This document shows, one piece after another, positions 16,900-26,900 of a DNA stretch of 43,591 nucleotides. How positions within the stretch are numbered: the stretch's first letter is position 1; the number at the start of each line of letters is the position of its first letter. Under the pieces are notes generated by a model. It had not been told where the DNA came from, did no database searches, and worked only from the letters and a program-made list of their open reading frames with translations. The position numbers and the translations under genes were made by a program. The DNA is from Acidobacteriota bacterium (GTDB taxonomy: Bacteria > Acidobacteriota > Blastocatellia > RBC074), in NCBI GenBank assembly GCA_018268995.1, contig JAFDVL010000062.1:1-43591 (forward strand). The letters run 5' to 3'.

Positions 16900-19800
16900 A
16901 TGAAAGTTTTCCGCCAAATGACTACTCTTTTCGCTTTGTTGTTGCTCGGCGCAAACGTCGCCTTTGCGCAACAAACTGGCTCACTGTCAGGAACGGTCAC
17001 TGACCTGTCAGCGGGGGGTATACCGACAGCAACCCTAACGGCTACGCACATGAGCACCGGCTTGAAAACCACGACGGTGAGTACAGCAGCGGGCGTGTAT
17101 GTGTTTGCCAGTCTCCCGGTCGGCATTTATGAAGTGTCCGTCGAGAAGGCCGGGTTCAAAAAGTTGAACCGCAAAAACATCGAAATCCGCGTGGCGCAAC
17201 GCCTGGCGCTGGACCTGCAAATGGAAGTCGGCAACGTCCAGGAGAGCGTTGAGGTAACAGCCCAAGGGCCGCTGCTTGAGACAGAGACCAGCGAGAAGGG
17301 GCAGAATTTCTCTAACAAGATGATGAGCACGCTGCCATTGTTCACCGGCGGCATCCGCAGCGCCGCAGCGTTTGTGACGTACATGCCCGGCGTAAACTCC
17401 TATCGCGAGGTGAGCGTTTCCGGCTCCGGCGGACGTGGCAAAGAGGTGATGATTGACGGGGCGAGTCTGACGATCCCTGAATCGGGTGGCGTGGTGTTCA
17501 ATTTCCCTGGCACCGAAATGTTCCAGGAGTTCAAGTTGGTGACCGCTGCTTACTCTGCCGAGTATGGTCGGTTTGGTGGCGGCGTCGAAACGTATGTAAC
17601 CAAATCGGGCGGGAACGATATTCACGGATCGGCTTTCTGGTATGCGCGCCGCGACATCTGGAACGCGAACAGTTGGGCGAATAATGCCGCCAGACGGGTC
17701 AAGCCGAAGGAGCGATTTAACGAGGTTGGCTTTGCCGTCGGTGGCCCGGTCCGGGTCCCCTGGGTTTATGATGGGCGCAACAAGACCTTCTGGTTTGTCA
17801 CCTACTCGCGCGACATGCGTCCGGCCACCATCTCGTCTGTAACCTCGACGGTGCCGACGGTGAAGATGAAGAACGGCGACTTCTCGGAAGTTGGTCGAGC
17901 GATCTATGACCCGGCGACGACGGTGGGAAATGTTCGTACGCAATTCGCCAACAACCTTATCCCCGCCAACCGGATCAGCGCGATCTCCAAAAAATTCCTG
18001 GCGTCGCTGCCCGATCCCAATTTGCCGGGCGTGACCAATAACTTTGCTTTTGTCAATGAAAGCCAGGTTCTCGACAACGTCTGGAGCCTGAAGCTGGATC
18101 ATGCGTTTACGTCGAACAACCGCATCTCCTACTTCCACAGTTTTCAGAACAATAACACCGCCAGCACAACGGCGCTGCCCGGCCCCTTGGGTCAGGGGTT
18201 GGGTGCTAGTACGCAACGACCGCAAAACTTTCGCGTGAATCACGACTGGATCGTGCGCCCCAACTTCCTGATTCACTCGACATTTGGCTTCAGCCGGACG
18301 CAGCAGGCGTGGGACAATCCCGCGCAAGCCGGTTTTGCGTCGGTGGTGGGCCTGAAGCTGCCCACTGATGCCACGCCGCGCGTACAGTTTACTGGTGCGG
18401 ACGGCTTGACCCCTTGGGGCGTGCAGGACGGCAAGGTCAACAACGGCGGCCAGAATAACTGGACGACCATGGTCACGCAGAACATCAGTTGGGTGCGTGG
18501 CAAGCACGAGTATCGGTTTGGCTGGGACATTCGGCGGCTCAGAACCATCGCGTTCGACGCGGCTGGCACCAACGGTCTCTTCAATTTCGAGCGTGCCCAA
18601 ACCGCGCTGCCGACCGCCACTGGCACCACTGGACATTCGTTCGCCAGCTTCCTGCTGGGAACGCCCAACCAGGTGTCCTTTACCACCCTGCCATATCCCG
18701 ATGTGCAGATTCGCTATGGCTACCACGCGGGTTATTTCCAAGACAATTGGAAGATCAAGTCAAACCTTACGCTGAACCTTGGCATGCGCTATGAAGTGCC
18801 GGTTGGCTGGCACATGGCGAACTACCAAATGTCAGGAGTGGACCTCAAGCTGGCAAATCCGGCGGCTGGCGGATTGCCCGGCGCGATGATCTTTGCTGGC
18901 AATGGGGCGGGGCGCACGGGCACGAAGCGGTTTTACCCCACCGATTTCTCGAACATTGGCCCGCGCTTTGGCTTCGCTTACAAGGCGACGTCCAAGACAG
19001 TGGTGCGCGGTGGTTTCGGTATTTATTTCCAAACGCTGGGCAACGGCGGTTGTGGCTGTTCTCTGGGCTTTGGTGGCCCTCCAGGCAACTTGATCGCCGA
19101 CGGTGTCAACCCGGCTGTGCAATGGGATGCTGGCTTGACGATTCCGCAAGGTGCCAAACCACCATTTATTGATCCTGGCTTTGGCGTAGTCGGGTCGAGT
19201 TCCGCATCAGGTACCATTGACTATTTTAGTCCCGATTTCGGCAAAGCCCCGCGTATTTACAACTGGAGCCTCAATATCCAGCACGAGATCAAAGGTTTCC
19301 TGATTGATATTGCCTACGTCGGCAACCGGGGCCGAGGCTTGGCCTCCAGCTTGTTCATCAACCAGGTGGATCCCAAATACCTGGCACTCGGATCGCTTCT
19401 GCGTCAGCGGATTGATTCCCCCGCAGTGATCGCGGCGGGCTTCAAGAAGCCCTACGCCGCGTTCCCGGATAGCCAGACGCTGGCCCAGGCGTTGCGTCCG
19501 TTCCCGCAATACTTCAACGTCGTTGAGCGTAATTCCGGCGACGGTCAAACCTGGTACGACTCGCTCCAAATCAAGGGCGAGCGGCGCTTTGGCCCCTGGC
19601 AGATGACGGCCTCCTACGTCTGGTCGAAATCGCTCGGTAAACTGCACTATCGGCAGATTTTCAGCCAGACGCAAACATCGCCACAGAACAACTACGATCT
19701 GAGCGATGCGAAGTCGCTGCTGGCGTTCGATCAGCCGCACATGGTCAATATTCTGAACTCTATTGATCTGCCGTTTGGTCGTGGCAAGAAGTTCTTTGGC

Positions 19801-20364
19801 GCAAGCAATCGCGCGGTGGATGCCATCATTGGTGGCTGGACGCTCGGCGCTATCAACCGCTATGCCGCTGGCGGCCCGCTGGACATCGTGGCACCGAATA
19901 CGCTGAACGCTGGCACTTTGTTTACCCAATACAAGAAGGCCAATTTGACTGGCGTGGCGATTCGCACTGGGATTGACCGCACGACGCTTGATCCAAACAA
20001 CCCGTCCATTCGCTATTTCGGTTGCACGCCAGAACCCATCGCAGGCCAAACCAACCGGTTCCAGTGCGCTACGAACTCGACTCCGTTCAGCATCCCTGGC
20101 GAGTTCGCATTTGGAACCGCTTCGCAATTCATGACCCAATTTCGGCAAACACCGGTCTTCACCGAAAACATCTCGATTGTGAAACGGGTCAATATCACAG
20201 GAGATGGCAGGGTTCGGTTTATCTATAACGCCAACATCTTCAACCTGTTCAATCGGACGAACTTCGCTGTAAATGGCACGATTGGCAACGCCGACTTCGG
20301 CAGAGCGACTGGCCCACAAGTTGGTGCCCGTGTTATCACGATGGGCGGGCGGCTGGAGTTCTAG
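16900..20364 (+). CDS. TonB-dependent receptor with N-terminal carboxypeptidase-regulatory domain
   Basis: This is an 1154-residue outer-membrane protein of the Oar-like group that is abundant in Acidobacteriota. A signal peptide (about 1-23, ending AFA) precedes a CarboxypepD_reg-like beta domain (about 26-115, GSLSGTVTDLSAGGIPTATL). The plug domain (about 120-250) includes GKEVMIDGASL and TAAYSAEYGRFGGGVETYVTKSGGN. The rest is a beta-barrel ending in the aromatic residue Phe (RLEF), as the BAM signal requires. Substrates of this group are unknown; uptake of glycan fragments or an adhesion role are both possible. It follows the lyase gene but has its own promoter and two terminators, so it is probably a single-gene unit. 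No SusD partner is visible. Confidence 0.93.
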   Translation: MKVFRQMTTLFALLLLGANVAFAQQTGSLSGTVTDLSAGGIPTATLTATHMSTGLKTTTVSTAAGVYVFASLPVGIYEVSVEKAGFKKLNRKNIEIRVAQRLALDLQMEVGNVQESVEVTAQGPLLETETSEKGQNFSNKMMSTLPLFTGGIRSAAAFVTYMPGVNSYREVSVSGSGGRGKEVMIDGASLTIPESGGVVFNFPGTEMFQEFKLVTAAYSAEYGRFGGGVETYVTKSGGNDIHGSAFWYARRDIWNANSWANNAARRVKPKERFNEVGFAVGGPVRVPWVYDGRNKTFWFVTYSRDMRPATISSVTSTVPTVKMKNGDFSEVGRAIYDPATTVGNVRTQFANNLIPANRISAISKKFLASLPDPNLPGVTNNFAFVNESQVLDNVWSLKLDHAFTSNNRISYFHSFQNNNTASTTALPGPLGQGLGASTQRPQNFRVNHDWIVRPNFLIHSTFGFSRTQQAWDNPAQAGFASVVGLKLPTDATPRVQFTGADGLTPWGVQDGKVNNGGQNNWTTMVTQNISWVRGKHEYRFGWDIRRLRTIAFDAAGTNGLFNFERAQTALPTATGTTGHSFASFLLGTPNQVSFTTLPYPDVQIRYGYHAGYFQDNWKIKSNLTLNLGMRYEVPVGWHMANYQMSGVDLKLANPAAGGLPGAMIFAGNGAGRTGTKRFYPTDFSNIGPRFGFAYKATSKTVVRGGFGIYFQTLGNGGCGCSLGFGGPPGNLIADGVNPAVQWDAGLTIPQGAKPPFIDPGFGVVGSSSASGTIDYFSPDFGKAPRIYNWSLNIQHEIKGFLIDIAYVGNRGRGLASSLFINQVDPKYLALGSLLRQRIDSPAVIAAGFKKPYAAFPDSQTLAQALRPFPQYFNVVERNSGDGQTWYDSLQIKGERRFGPWQMTASYVWSKSLGKLHYRQIFSQTQTSPQNNYDLSDAKSLLAFDQPHMVNILNSIDLPFGRGKKFFGASNRAVDAIIGGWTLGAINRYAAGGPLDIVAPNTLNAGTLFTQYKKANLTGVAIRTGIDRTTLDPNNPSIRYFGCTPEPIAGQTNRFQCATNSTPFSIPGEFAFGTASQFMTQFRQTPVFTENISIVKRVNITGDGRVRFIYNANIFNLFNRTNFAVNGTIGNADFGRATGPQVGARVITMGGRLEF

Positions 20365-20435
20365 CCAGCTCTACTGCCGAGTAGCGGGGCTACATCGGTC
20401 GCTACAGGGATGATAGTGTGAAGCTTCATTTGAGA

Positions 20436-20477
20436 GCAAAAGGGGCAAAAGTCCTTTGTCTCTTTTGCCTTTCTTGC
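20436..20477 (+). terminator. Terminator candidate after the TonB receptor
   Basis: GCAAAAGGGGCAAAAG (20436-20451) pairs with CTTTTGCCTTTCTTGC (20462-20477) with one mismatch and two G-T pairs. A T-rich stretch follows (CTTTTGTTTTC). Confidence 0.55.
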
Positions 20478-20564
20478 AGCTTTTGTTTTCCACTCGTACC
20501 TAGACAAAGTACGGAAGTGTCCTGAAAACTAACTTCTTACCAACTATCAGAAATTCATCCAACC

Positions 20565-20605
20565 CCTGCCTGTCGCGTTTGTCGGCAGGCAGGCTTTGTT
20601 TTTTC
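20565..20605 (+). terminator. Strong rho-independent terminator
   Basis: CCTGCCTGTCG (20565-20575) pairs with 20583-20593 to form an 11-bp stem with a 7-base loop. CTTTGTTTTTTC follows immediately. It lies about 90 bases before the next start codon, so it could also act as an attenuator. Confidence 0.75.
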
Positions 20606-20692
20606 AAGTGGCTTGTTTACTACGCAAATGGAAAAGATTGCGTTACTGTTTAGCGGTCACTTTCGGTCTTGCTTCACAAGCAATATGTCTTT

Positions 20693-23600
20693 ATGAGAGC
20701 CACCAAATATTTGTTGCTTGCCTTATTCGTGTTAACTGTAATCAGCACGGGACAATGGGTTGTTTCTGCCTTCCAGCAGATAGAGTTTGTCCGTGATATT
20801 CAACCCATATTCGAGTCCCAGTGTGTTGCCTGTCATGGTGCCAAAAAGGCTGCTGGGCAACTTCGCCTGGATGGCAAAGCTTCGGCGCTGAAGGGGGGCA
20901 TTTCCGGCTCAAGCATTGTTCCCGGTAACAGCAAGGCTTCTTTGCTGCTGACGCGCATTCTTGGCGAAGGCGGGCAGGCGCAAATGCCAATGGGCGGTGA
21001 CCCGTTGAAGCCGGAACAAATCGAGTTGATCCGCCAATGGATTGATGCAGGTGCTGTCTGGGTTGAGAAGTCCGAAGTTGGGACGCTGAAGTCGGAAGAG
21101 GGGCCAGCCATTCACTGGGCCTATAAAAAGCCAGTGCGACCCACAGTTCCGGTTGTCAAAAACAAAGCGTGGGGCCGCAATCCAATTGATGCTTTTATTC
21201 TGGCGCGGCTCGAAAAAGAGGGCTTGCAACCCGCACCTGAAGCCAGCAAAGAAACGCTGCTGCGGCGTGTGTATCTTGACCTCATCGGCCTGCCTCCCAG
21301 CGTCAAAGAACTGGATGCTTTTCTGGCAGATAATTCAGCCAATGCCTATGAAAAAGTCGTAGATCAATTGTTGGCCTCGCGCCATTTTGGTGAGCGTTGG
21401 GCACGCCCGTGGCTTGATCTCGCGCGCTATGCTGATTCCAACGGCTATGAAAAAGACAACCTGCGCGTGATGTGGAAGTATCGGGATTGGGTGATCAATG
21501 CCTTCAATCAAAATATGCCCTTTGACCAATTCACGATTGAGCAATTGGCGGGCGATATGTTGCCTAAACCTTCAGACGAAACGCGGGCGAAAGAGCAATT
21601 GATTGCCACAGGATTTCATCGCAATACGCTGATCAATCAGGAAGGCGGAATTGACCCGGAGGAAGCACGGTTTGAGATTCTGGTGGATCGTGTCAACACA
21701 ACTGCTACCGTCTGGCTCGGCTCGACGATGGGCTGCGCGCAGTGTCACAATCACAAGTACGATCCATTTTCGCAGAAGGATTATTACAAGCTCTATGCCT
21801 TCTTCAATTCGGCGCAATACGAATACGGGTATCAGGGCGGTGGCGAAGAAACCCGCTGGGTCAAGGAACCGATTTTGGATTTGCCATCGCCAGAGCAGGA
21901 AGCCCGACGCAAAGTGCTGGAAGCGGAAATCAAGCAAATCGAAACCAAACTAAAAACGCAAACCCCGGAACTCGACAGTGCCCAATCGCTTTGGGAAAAA
22001 GAAATGCTGGCCGAATCCAAGCGGTGGGTTGTCCTGGAACCGCAGGAAATCAAATCGCTCAATGGGGCAGTGTTGACCAAACAATCCGATAGTTCGGTGC
22101 TTGCCAGCGGCCCGAATCCTGAAGCGGAAATCTATACCATCACGACCAGCACGAGTCTGAAAAACATCACCGCGCTGCGATTGGAAGCATTGACCGATGA
22201 AAGCTTGCCAAAAGGTGGGCCTGGTCGTGATCCTTACGGAAACTTTTTGCTGACCGGAATCGAAGTCGAGGCAGCGCCCGCCAACAACCGGGCAAAGGCG
22301 CAAACCATCAGCTTCAAAACGGCCACCGTGGACAATCAAACCGGACGCATCGAACCGAAGAAGTTTTTCACCAAAGAGGGTGATTCATTGCCAATTGATA
22401 AACCCAGCGGCTGGCAAATCAATGCGACCTCTGACATCACGCGCGTCAATCGCAATGCGGTTTTTGCTGCCGAAAAACCCTTCAGCTTCATTGGCGGCAC
22501 AACCTTGACCATCAAGCTGAAACATCTGGCAGGAGCCGTCGGGCAGGGGATTGGACGATTTCGCTTGTCTGTGATCACCAGCACTGATCCGAGCAAAATT
22601 ACAAAAATCTCCGCTGCCTTGAAACCCGTTTTGGCGACGCCTGCGAATCAGCGCACAGCGAAACAGCAACAAGACCTGGCTTCGTTGCATCGTGCGCAGA
22701 CGCCTTTGCTCAAGGCAGACCGCGACCGCTTGGAAGGGCTGCAAAAATCATTGAAGGATTTGGGAATCGTCACCGCCCTGATCGTTGGAGAAAATCCCGG
22801 ATATGAACGCCCTTCGGCTCCTTTCCGCAATCGCGGCAGCTTTCTTAGTCCGGGGGAAAAAGTCTTTGCCGACGTGCCTGCCTTCCTGCCACGAATGCCT
22901 GAAAACCTGCCGTACAATCGGCTCGGCCTGGCAAAATGGCTGGTGAGCGATGAAAATCCGCTGACCGCGCGCGTCGCCGTCAATCGTTTTTGGGAAGCCA
23001 TCTTTGGGCGAGGTCTTGTGCTCACCGCCGAAGATTTTGGCACGCAGGGCGAAGCGCCATCGCACCCTGAGTTGCTGGATTGGTTGGCAGTGGAATTTCG
23101 GAACGGTACAGAGAGCGGTAGCGACCTGGCCTCTGGCGCAAACCCGCTCGCTACGGCTCGCGGTACTGTACCAGAGAGGTGGAACATCAAAGCCTTGCTC
23201 AAAACCATCGTGATGAGCGCGACTTATCGGCAGGATTCAACCGTGACTCCGGTTTTGCAGGAAAAAGACCCCTACAATCGTTTGCTGGCGCGTGGCCCGC
23301 GTTTTCGGTTGGAAGCAGAAGCCGTTCGCGATCTTGGCTTGACGGTGAGCGGGTTGCTGAGCAGTAAAATCGGTGGCCCCAGCGTTTTCCCCTTACAACC
23401 GGAGGGCATTTGGAAGAGTCCTTACAGCTCGGAAAAATGGACGACCAGCGAAGGGGAAGACCGCTATCGCCGCAGCCTGTACACGTTCATCCGTCGGACA
23501 GCTCCTTTCCCGCAGATGATGACGTTTGATGGCACCAGCCGCGAAACCTGCATCGTTCGTCGCGTGCGTACCAACACCCCATTGCAAGCCTTAACGTTGC

Positions 23601-23908
23601 TGAATGATGAAGGCGCAATGGAAAACGCCAGAGCTTTAGCCACACGAATGCTTGAGGAAGGCGGCGCGAGTCTGGCGGAGCAACTGACCTATGGTTTCCG
23701 ATCTTGTTTGACGCGTAAGCCTGAACCAAAAGAACTTGAGCGTCTGACGGCATTGTACAAACAGCAACTCCGCAATTTTACGGCGCAATCAGCGCAGGCT
23801 GACAAAGTCTGGAAGCTGACAACCGAGACAAATAAACCAGAAAAAGCCGCACTGACAATGGTTGCAAACGTTTTGTTGAATCTGGATGAGACGGTAACCA
23901 AAGAATGA
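20693..23908 (+). CDS. Secreted PSCyt1/DUF1549/DUF1553 protein with palindrome-derived insert (paralog 1)
   Basis: This 1071-residue exported protein has a signal peptide (about 1-26). A planctomycete-type cytochrome C domain (PSCyt1) has the haem motif CVACH at 44-48. The DUF1549 (PSCyt2) domain covers about 150-400 and has a second motif CAQCHNHKYDPF near 348. A short coiled coil (about 400-450) and a beta-sandwich (about 460-620) lead to DUF1553 (PSD1) at the C-terminus. Such proteins are linked by genome context to complex glycan breakdown; no reaction is established. About residues 804-827 (GTESGSDLASG...ATARGT) are encoded by a 69-nt palindromic element. The ATG at 20693 is chosen over the TTG at 20669 because it gives the best signal peptide. 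Confidence 0.88.
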   Translation: MRATKYLLLALFVLTVISTGQWVVSAFQQIEFVRDIQPIFESQCVACHGAKKAAGQLRLDGKASALKGGISGSSIVPGNSKASLLLTRILGEGGQAQMPMGGDPLKPEQIELIRQWIDAGAVWVEKSEVGTLKSEEGPAIHWAYKKPVRPTVPVVKNKAWGRNPIDAFILARLEKEGLQPAPEASKETLLRRVYLDLIGLPPSVKELDAFLADNSANAYEKVVDQLLASRHFGERWARPWLDLARYADSNGYEKDNLRVMWKYRDWVINAFNQNMPFDQFTIEQLAGDMLPKPSDETRAKEQLIATGFHRNTLINQEGGIDPEEARFEILVDRVNTTATVWLGSTMGCAQCHNHKYDPFSQKDYYKLYAFFNSAQYEYGYQGGGEETRWVKEPILDLPSPEQEARRKVLEAEIKQIETKLKTQTPELDSAQSLWEKEMLAESKRWVVLEPQEIKSLNGAVLTKQSDSSVLASGPNPEAEIYTITTSTSLKNITALRLEALTDESLPKGGPGRDPYGNFLLTGIEVEAAPANNRAKAQTISFKTATVDNQTGRIEPKKFFTKEGDSLPIDKPSGWQINATSDITRVNRNAVFAAEKPFSFIGGTTLTIKLKHLAGAVGQGIGRFRLSVITSTDPSKITKISAALKPVLATPANQRTAKQQQDLASLHRAQTPLLKADRDRLEGLQKSLKDLGIVTALIVGENPGYERPSAPFRNRGSFLSPGEKVFADVPAFLPRMPENLPYNRLGLAKWLVSDENPLTARVAVNRFWEAIFGRGLVLTAEDFGTQGEAPSHPELLDWLAVEFRNGTESGSDLASGANPLATARGTVPERWNIKALLKTIVMSATYRQDSTVTPVLQEKDPYNRLLARGPRFRLEAEAVRDLGLTVSGLLSSKIGGPSVFPLQPEGIWKSPYSSEKWTTSEGEDRYRRSLYTFIRRTAPFPQMMTFDGTSRETCIVRRVRTNTPLQALTLLNDEGAMENARALATRMLEEGGASLAEQLTYGFRSCLTRKPEPKELERLTALYKQQLRNFTAQSAQADKVWKLTTETNKPEKAALTMVANVLLNLDETVTKE
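23104..23172. repeat. GGTAC palindromic element, copy B (in-frame insert)
   Basis: The left arm CGGTACAGAGAGCGGTAGCG and the right arm (about 23146-23172, with GCTCGCTACGGCTCGCGGTA) are imperfect inverted repeats. The element is 69 nt, exactly 23 codons. It lies in the DUF1553 region just before WNIKALLKTIVMSATYRQ. Removing it gives EFRKERWNIK, which matches the length of the uninterrupted paralog (EFIRQGWSMK) at 37032-40076. Confidence 0.92.
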
Positions 23909-23966
23909 TGGATCACTGTGAAAATCAGGATTCGATTCAATATCTTCCCTACAATTTGGGCCTCTG

Positions 23967-26900
23967 ATGAAGATAACTCTTGTCCTTAAATTATCGGCCT
24001 TGGCGCTGGCCATTGCATTGCCTGCGCAACTCTTCTTTTACACCACTGCCCAGGCCAGCAAACAAACCCGTGCGATTGATTTTACGCGTGAAATTCGCCC
24101 GATCTTGTCAGACAAATGCTTCGCTTGCCACGGGCCGGACGCAACCGCGAAAAAAATCAAACTGCGCCTGGATTCTGAAGGTGCCGCCCTCGCCGACTTA
24201 GGTCGAGGTCGGCACGCCATCGTGCCGGGGCAGCCGGAAAAGAGCGAACTAATCAAACGGATCACGCATTCCGATGATGCCCTGCGAATGCCGCCAACCG
24301 ATTCGGGGCGTTCATTGACCCGGCAGGAAATCGAACTCCTGTCCGAATGGATTCGTCAGGGGGCAAAATGGCAATCTCACTGGGCCTTTGTCGCTCCAAT
24401 CCGTCCCGCTTTGCCGAAAGTCAAAAACACAGCGTGGCCAAAGAACGCGATTGATTATTTTGTGCTGGAACGATTGGAACGCGAAGGATTGCAACCTGCA
24501 CCCGAAGCAGATCGCACTACGTTGCTACGACGTGTTTCCTTTGATTTGACGGGACTGCCACCAACTCCAAAAGAAGTGGATGATTTTCTCAACGATCAAT
24601 CGCCGAATGCCTATGAAAAGGTGGTAGATCGGTTGTTGGCTTCGCCGCGCTATGGCGAGCGGATGGCTTTCAAATGGCTGGATGCGGCGCGATATGCTGA
24701 CACCAACGGCTATCAAATTGATGGCAACCGCAGCGCCTGGCGTTGGCGTGACTGGGTGATTGAAGCCTTCAATGCCAACAAGCCGTTTGATGAATTCACG
24801 ATTGAACAACTGGCCGGAGATTTATTGCCGAAGGCCACATTTGATCAACGCGTTGCGACCGCCTTCAACCGCAATCATCGCATCAATGCCGAAGGCGGTA
24901 TCGTTCCCGAAGAGTATCGCCACGAATATGTGATGGATCGCGTAGACACGACCTCCACCGTGTTTATGGGCTTGACGCTTGGCTGTTCGCGCTGTCACAA
25001 CCATAAATACGATCCGTTCACGCAAAAGGAGTATTACCAGCTTTCGGCCTACTTCAACAGCATTGACGAAGATGGACATTCGTTTGATCAGGGCAATTCG
25101 CCGCCCGTGATGCTAGCCCCGACCCGCGAACAGCAAACACAACTCGCCCGATTCGATGAGGACATTGCGCAGGCACAATCACAGCTCAAAACTGAGCTGG
25201 AAAAGGCGGCTGAAGCAAAGGCGCGATGGGAAAAGAAAGTTCAATCGAAGCCCAATCTGCAATGGTTCCCAGAGGACAAACTGATTGTGCATTTGTCTCT
25301 GGATGAGAACAGTAAACCGGTTTTCAATAAATCAGATCGCGCGTATCACGATCAATATAATCGGGGCAAAGATGAGAAACCTATCAAGTTTGAGACTGGA
25401 TTTAGGGATGGTTCGCCGCGTTATGTTTCTGCGCCCACCGGACAGGGCGTAGCGTTTGATGGCAAGCTGTATTTTGATGCTGGGATTCACGCCGATTTTC
25501 GTTACAAATCAACCAGCAACGATTACAAGGAACGCTTTACGATTTCCACCTGGATTTATCCTGAAGCTGAAAATAGCGGTTCGGTCATCACCAAAGTGAG
25601 TGACAATCCGGCAGAAAAGGAAAATGGCGTCCCGCGTGCTGATGGTTATGGCATGTATGTGATCAACGGAAAGCTGCATTTCAATCTGGTGTTCCGCTGG
25701 GGCGAAGATGCCTTGCGCGTCGAAACCGAAACGCCCCTGGCGCTCAAGCAATGGCAACACGTCGCGGCGGTTTTTGACGGGACGAAGGAATGGGAAGATC
25801 GCTTGCACATTTACGTGAACGGGCAGGAACAGAAACTGAAGATGAATCAGCGCAGTTTCTTTTTGCTCTTTGGCGGATCGAAAAATACCTTGAAAATTGG
25901 CGGTGGCGGTGGGCCGGAATTTCGCTTTAAAGGCGCGCTTGATGATGTGCGGATGTATAGCCGCGCGTTGCCCCATGAGGAAGTTCGTTTGCTGGCGAAT
26001 GCAGATTCGTTGGGAACTATCACGGCGGTTTCTTCCACGCAACGCACTCGCACGCAGACAGACAAACTCACACTCGCCTTTATTCATCAGGATGCTTCGG
26101 ATGCTGTGCAACGGGCTTATAAAAAAATCCTGCTCCTGCAAGAACAAAAACAAGTGTTCACTGATTCCTTGCCTACCCTGATGGTGATGGAGGAATTGCC
26201 ACAACCGCGCCCGACCTTTGTGTTACGGCGTGGGGCGTATGATGCACCCGGCGAATCGGTCGAACGCCACGCACCCGCTGCATTGCCGCCGATGCCTGCC
26301 GCGTATCCTGCGAATCGTTTGGGACTGGCCAAGTGGCTGGTCAGCGCCGAGCATCCATTGACTGCCCGTGTGACCGTCAATCGTTTCTGGCAAATGTTTT
26401 TTGGCACGGGGCTAGTGAAAACCACTGAGGATTTTGGTTCACAGGGCGAATTGCCATCTCATCCTGAGTTGCTGGACTGGCTTGCAGTCGAACTGCGGAA
26501 CGGTACAGGGAGCGGTAGCGACCTGGCCTCTGGTGCAAACCCGCTCGCTACTGCTCGCGGTACTATACCGACGGTTTGGGACATCAAGTCACTGCTCAAA
26601 ACCATCGTGATGAGTGCCACCTATCGCCAGTCATCAAAGCTGAATCCCGCCTTGCAGCAACGTGACCCGGATAATCGTTTGCTGGCGCGAGGGCCACGAT
26701 TCCGTCTGTCCGCCGACATGATCCGCGATCAGGCTTTATTGGCGGCTGGCTTGTTGGTTGAAAAGATTGGCGGGCCTTCGGTCAAACCCTATCAACCGGA
26801 TGGGCTGTACAAAGACATGGCGTTTGGCGGATTAACCGGATACGATCAATCAAAAGGCGAAGGGCTATGGCGACGGAGTTTGTATACCTTCTGGAAGCGC

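Larger units (their letters stand above)
20365..20692. other. Intergenic region with two terminator candidates
   Basis: No gene is supported in this 328-bp gap. It holds two terminator-like hairpins (20436-20477 and 20565-20605) and a short GTAGCG/CGCTAC stem (20381-20386 with 20400-20405). Confidence 0.6.

Noticed and set aside
17035..18741. A 568-codon minus-strand open frame
   Set aside because: It is antisense to the TonB-dependent receptor, which has full domain support; the antisense protein is Arg/His-rich with no motif.
20381..20405. GTAGCG/CGCTAC stem resembling the core of the GGTAC palindrome
   Set aside because: Only a 6-bp core matches and the GGTAC ends are missing, so it is not counted as a fifth copy.
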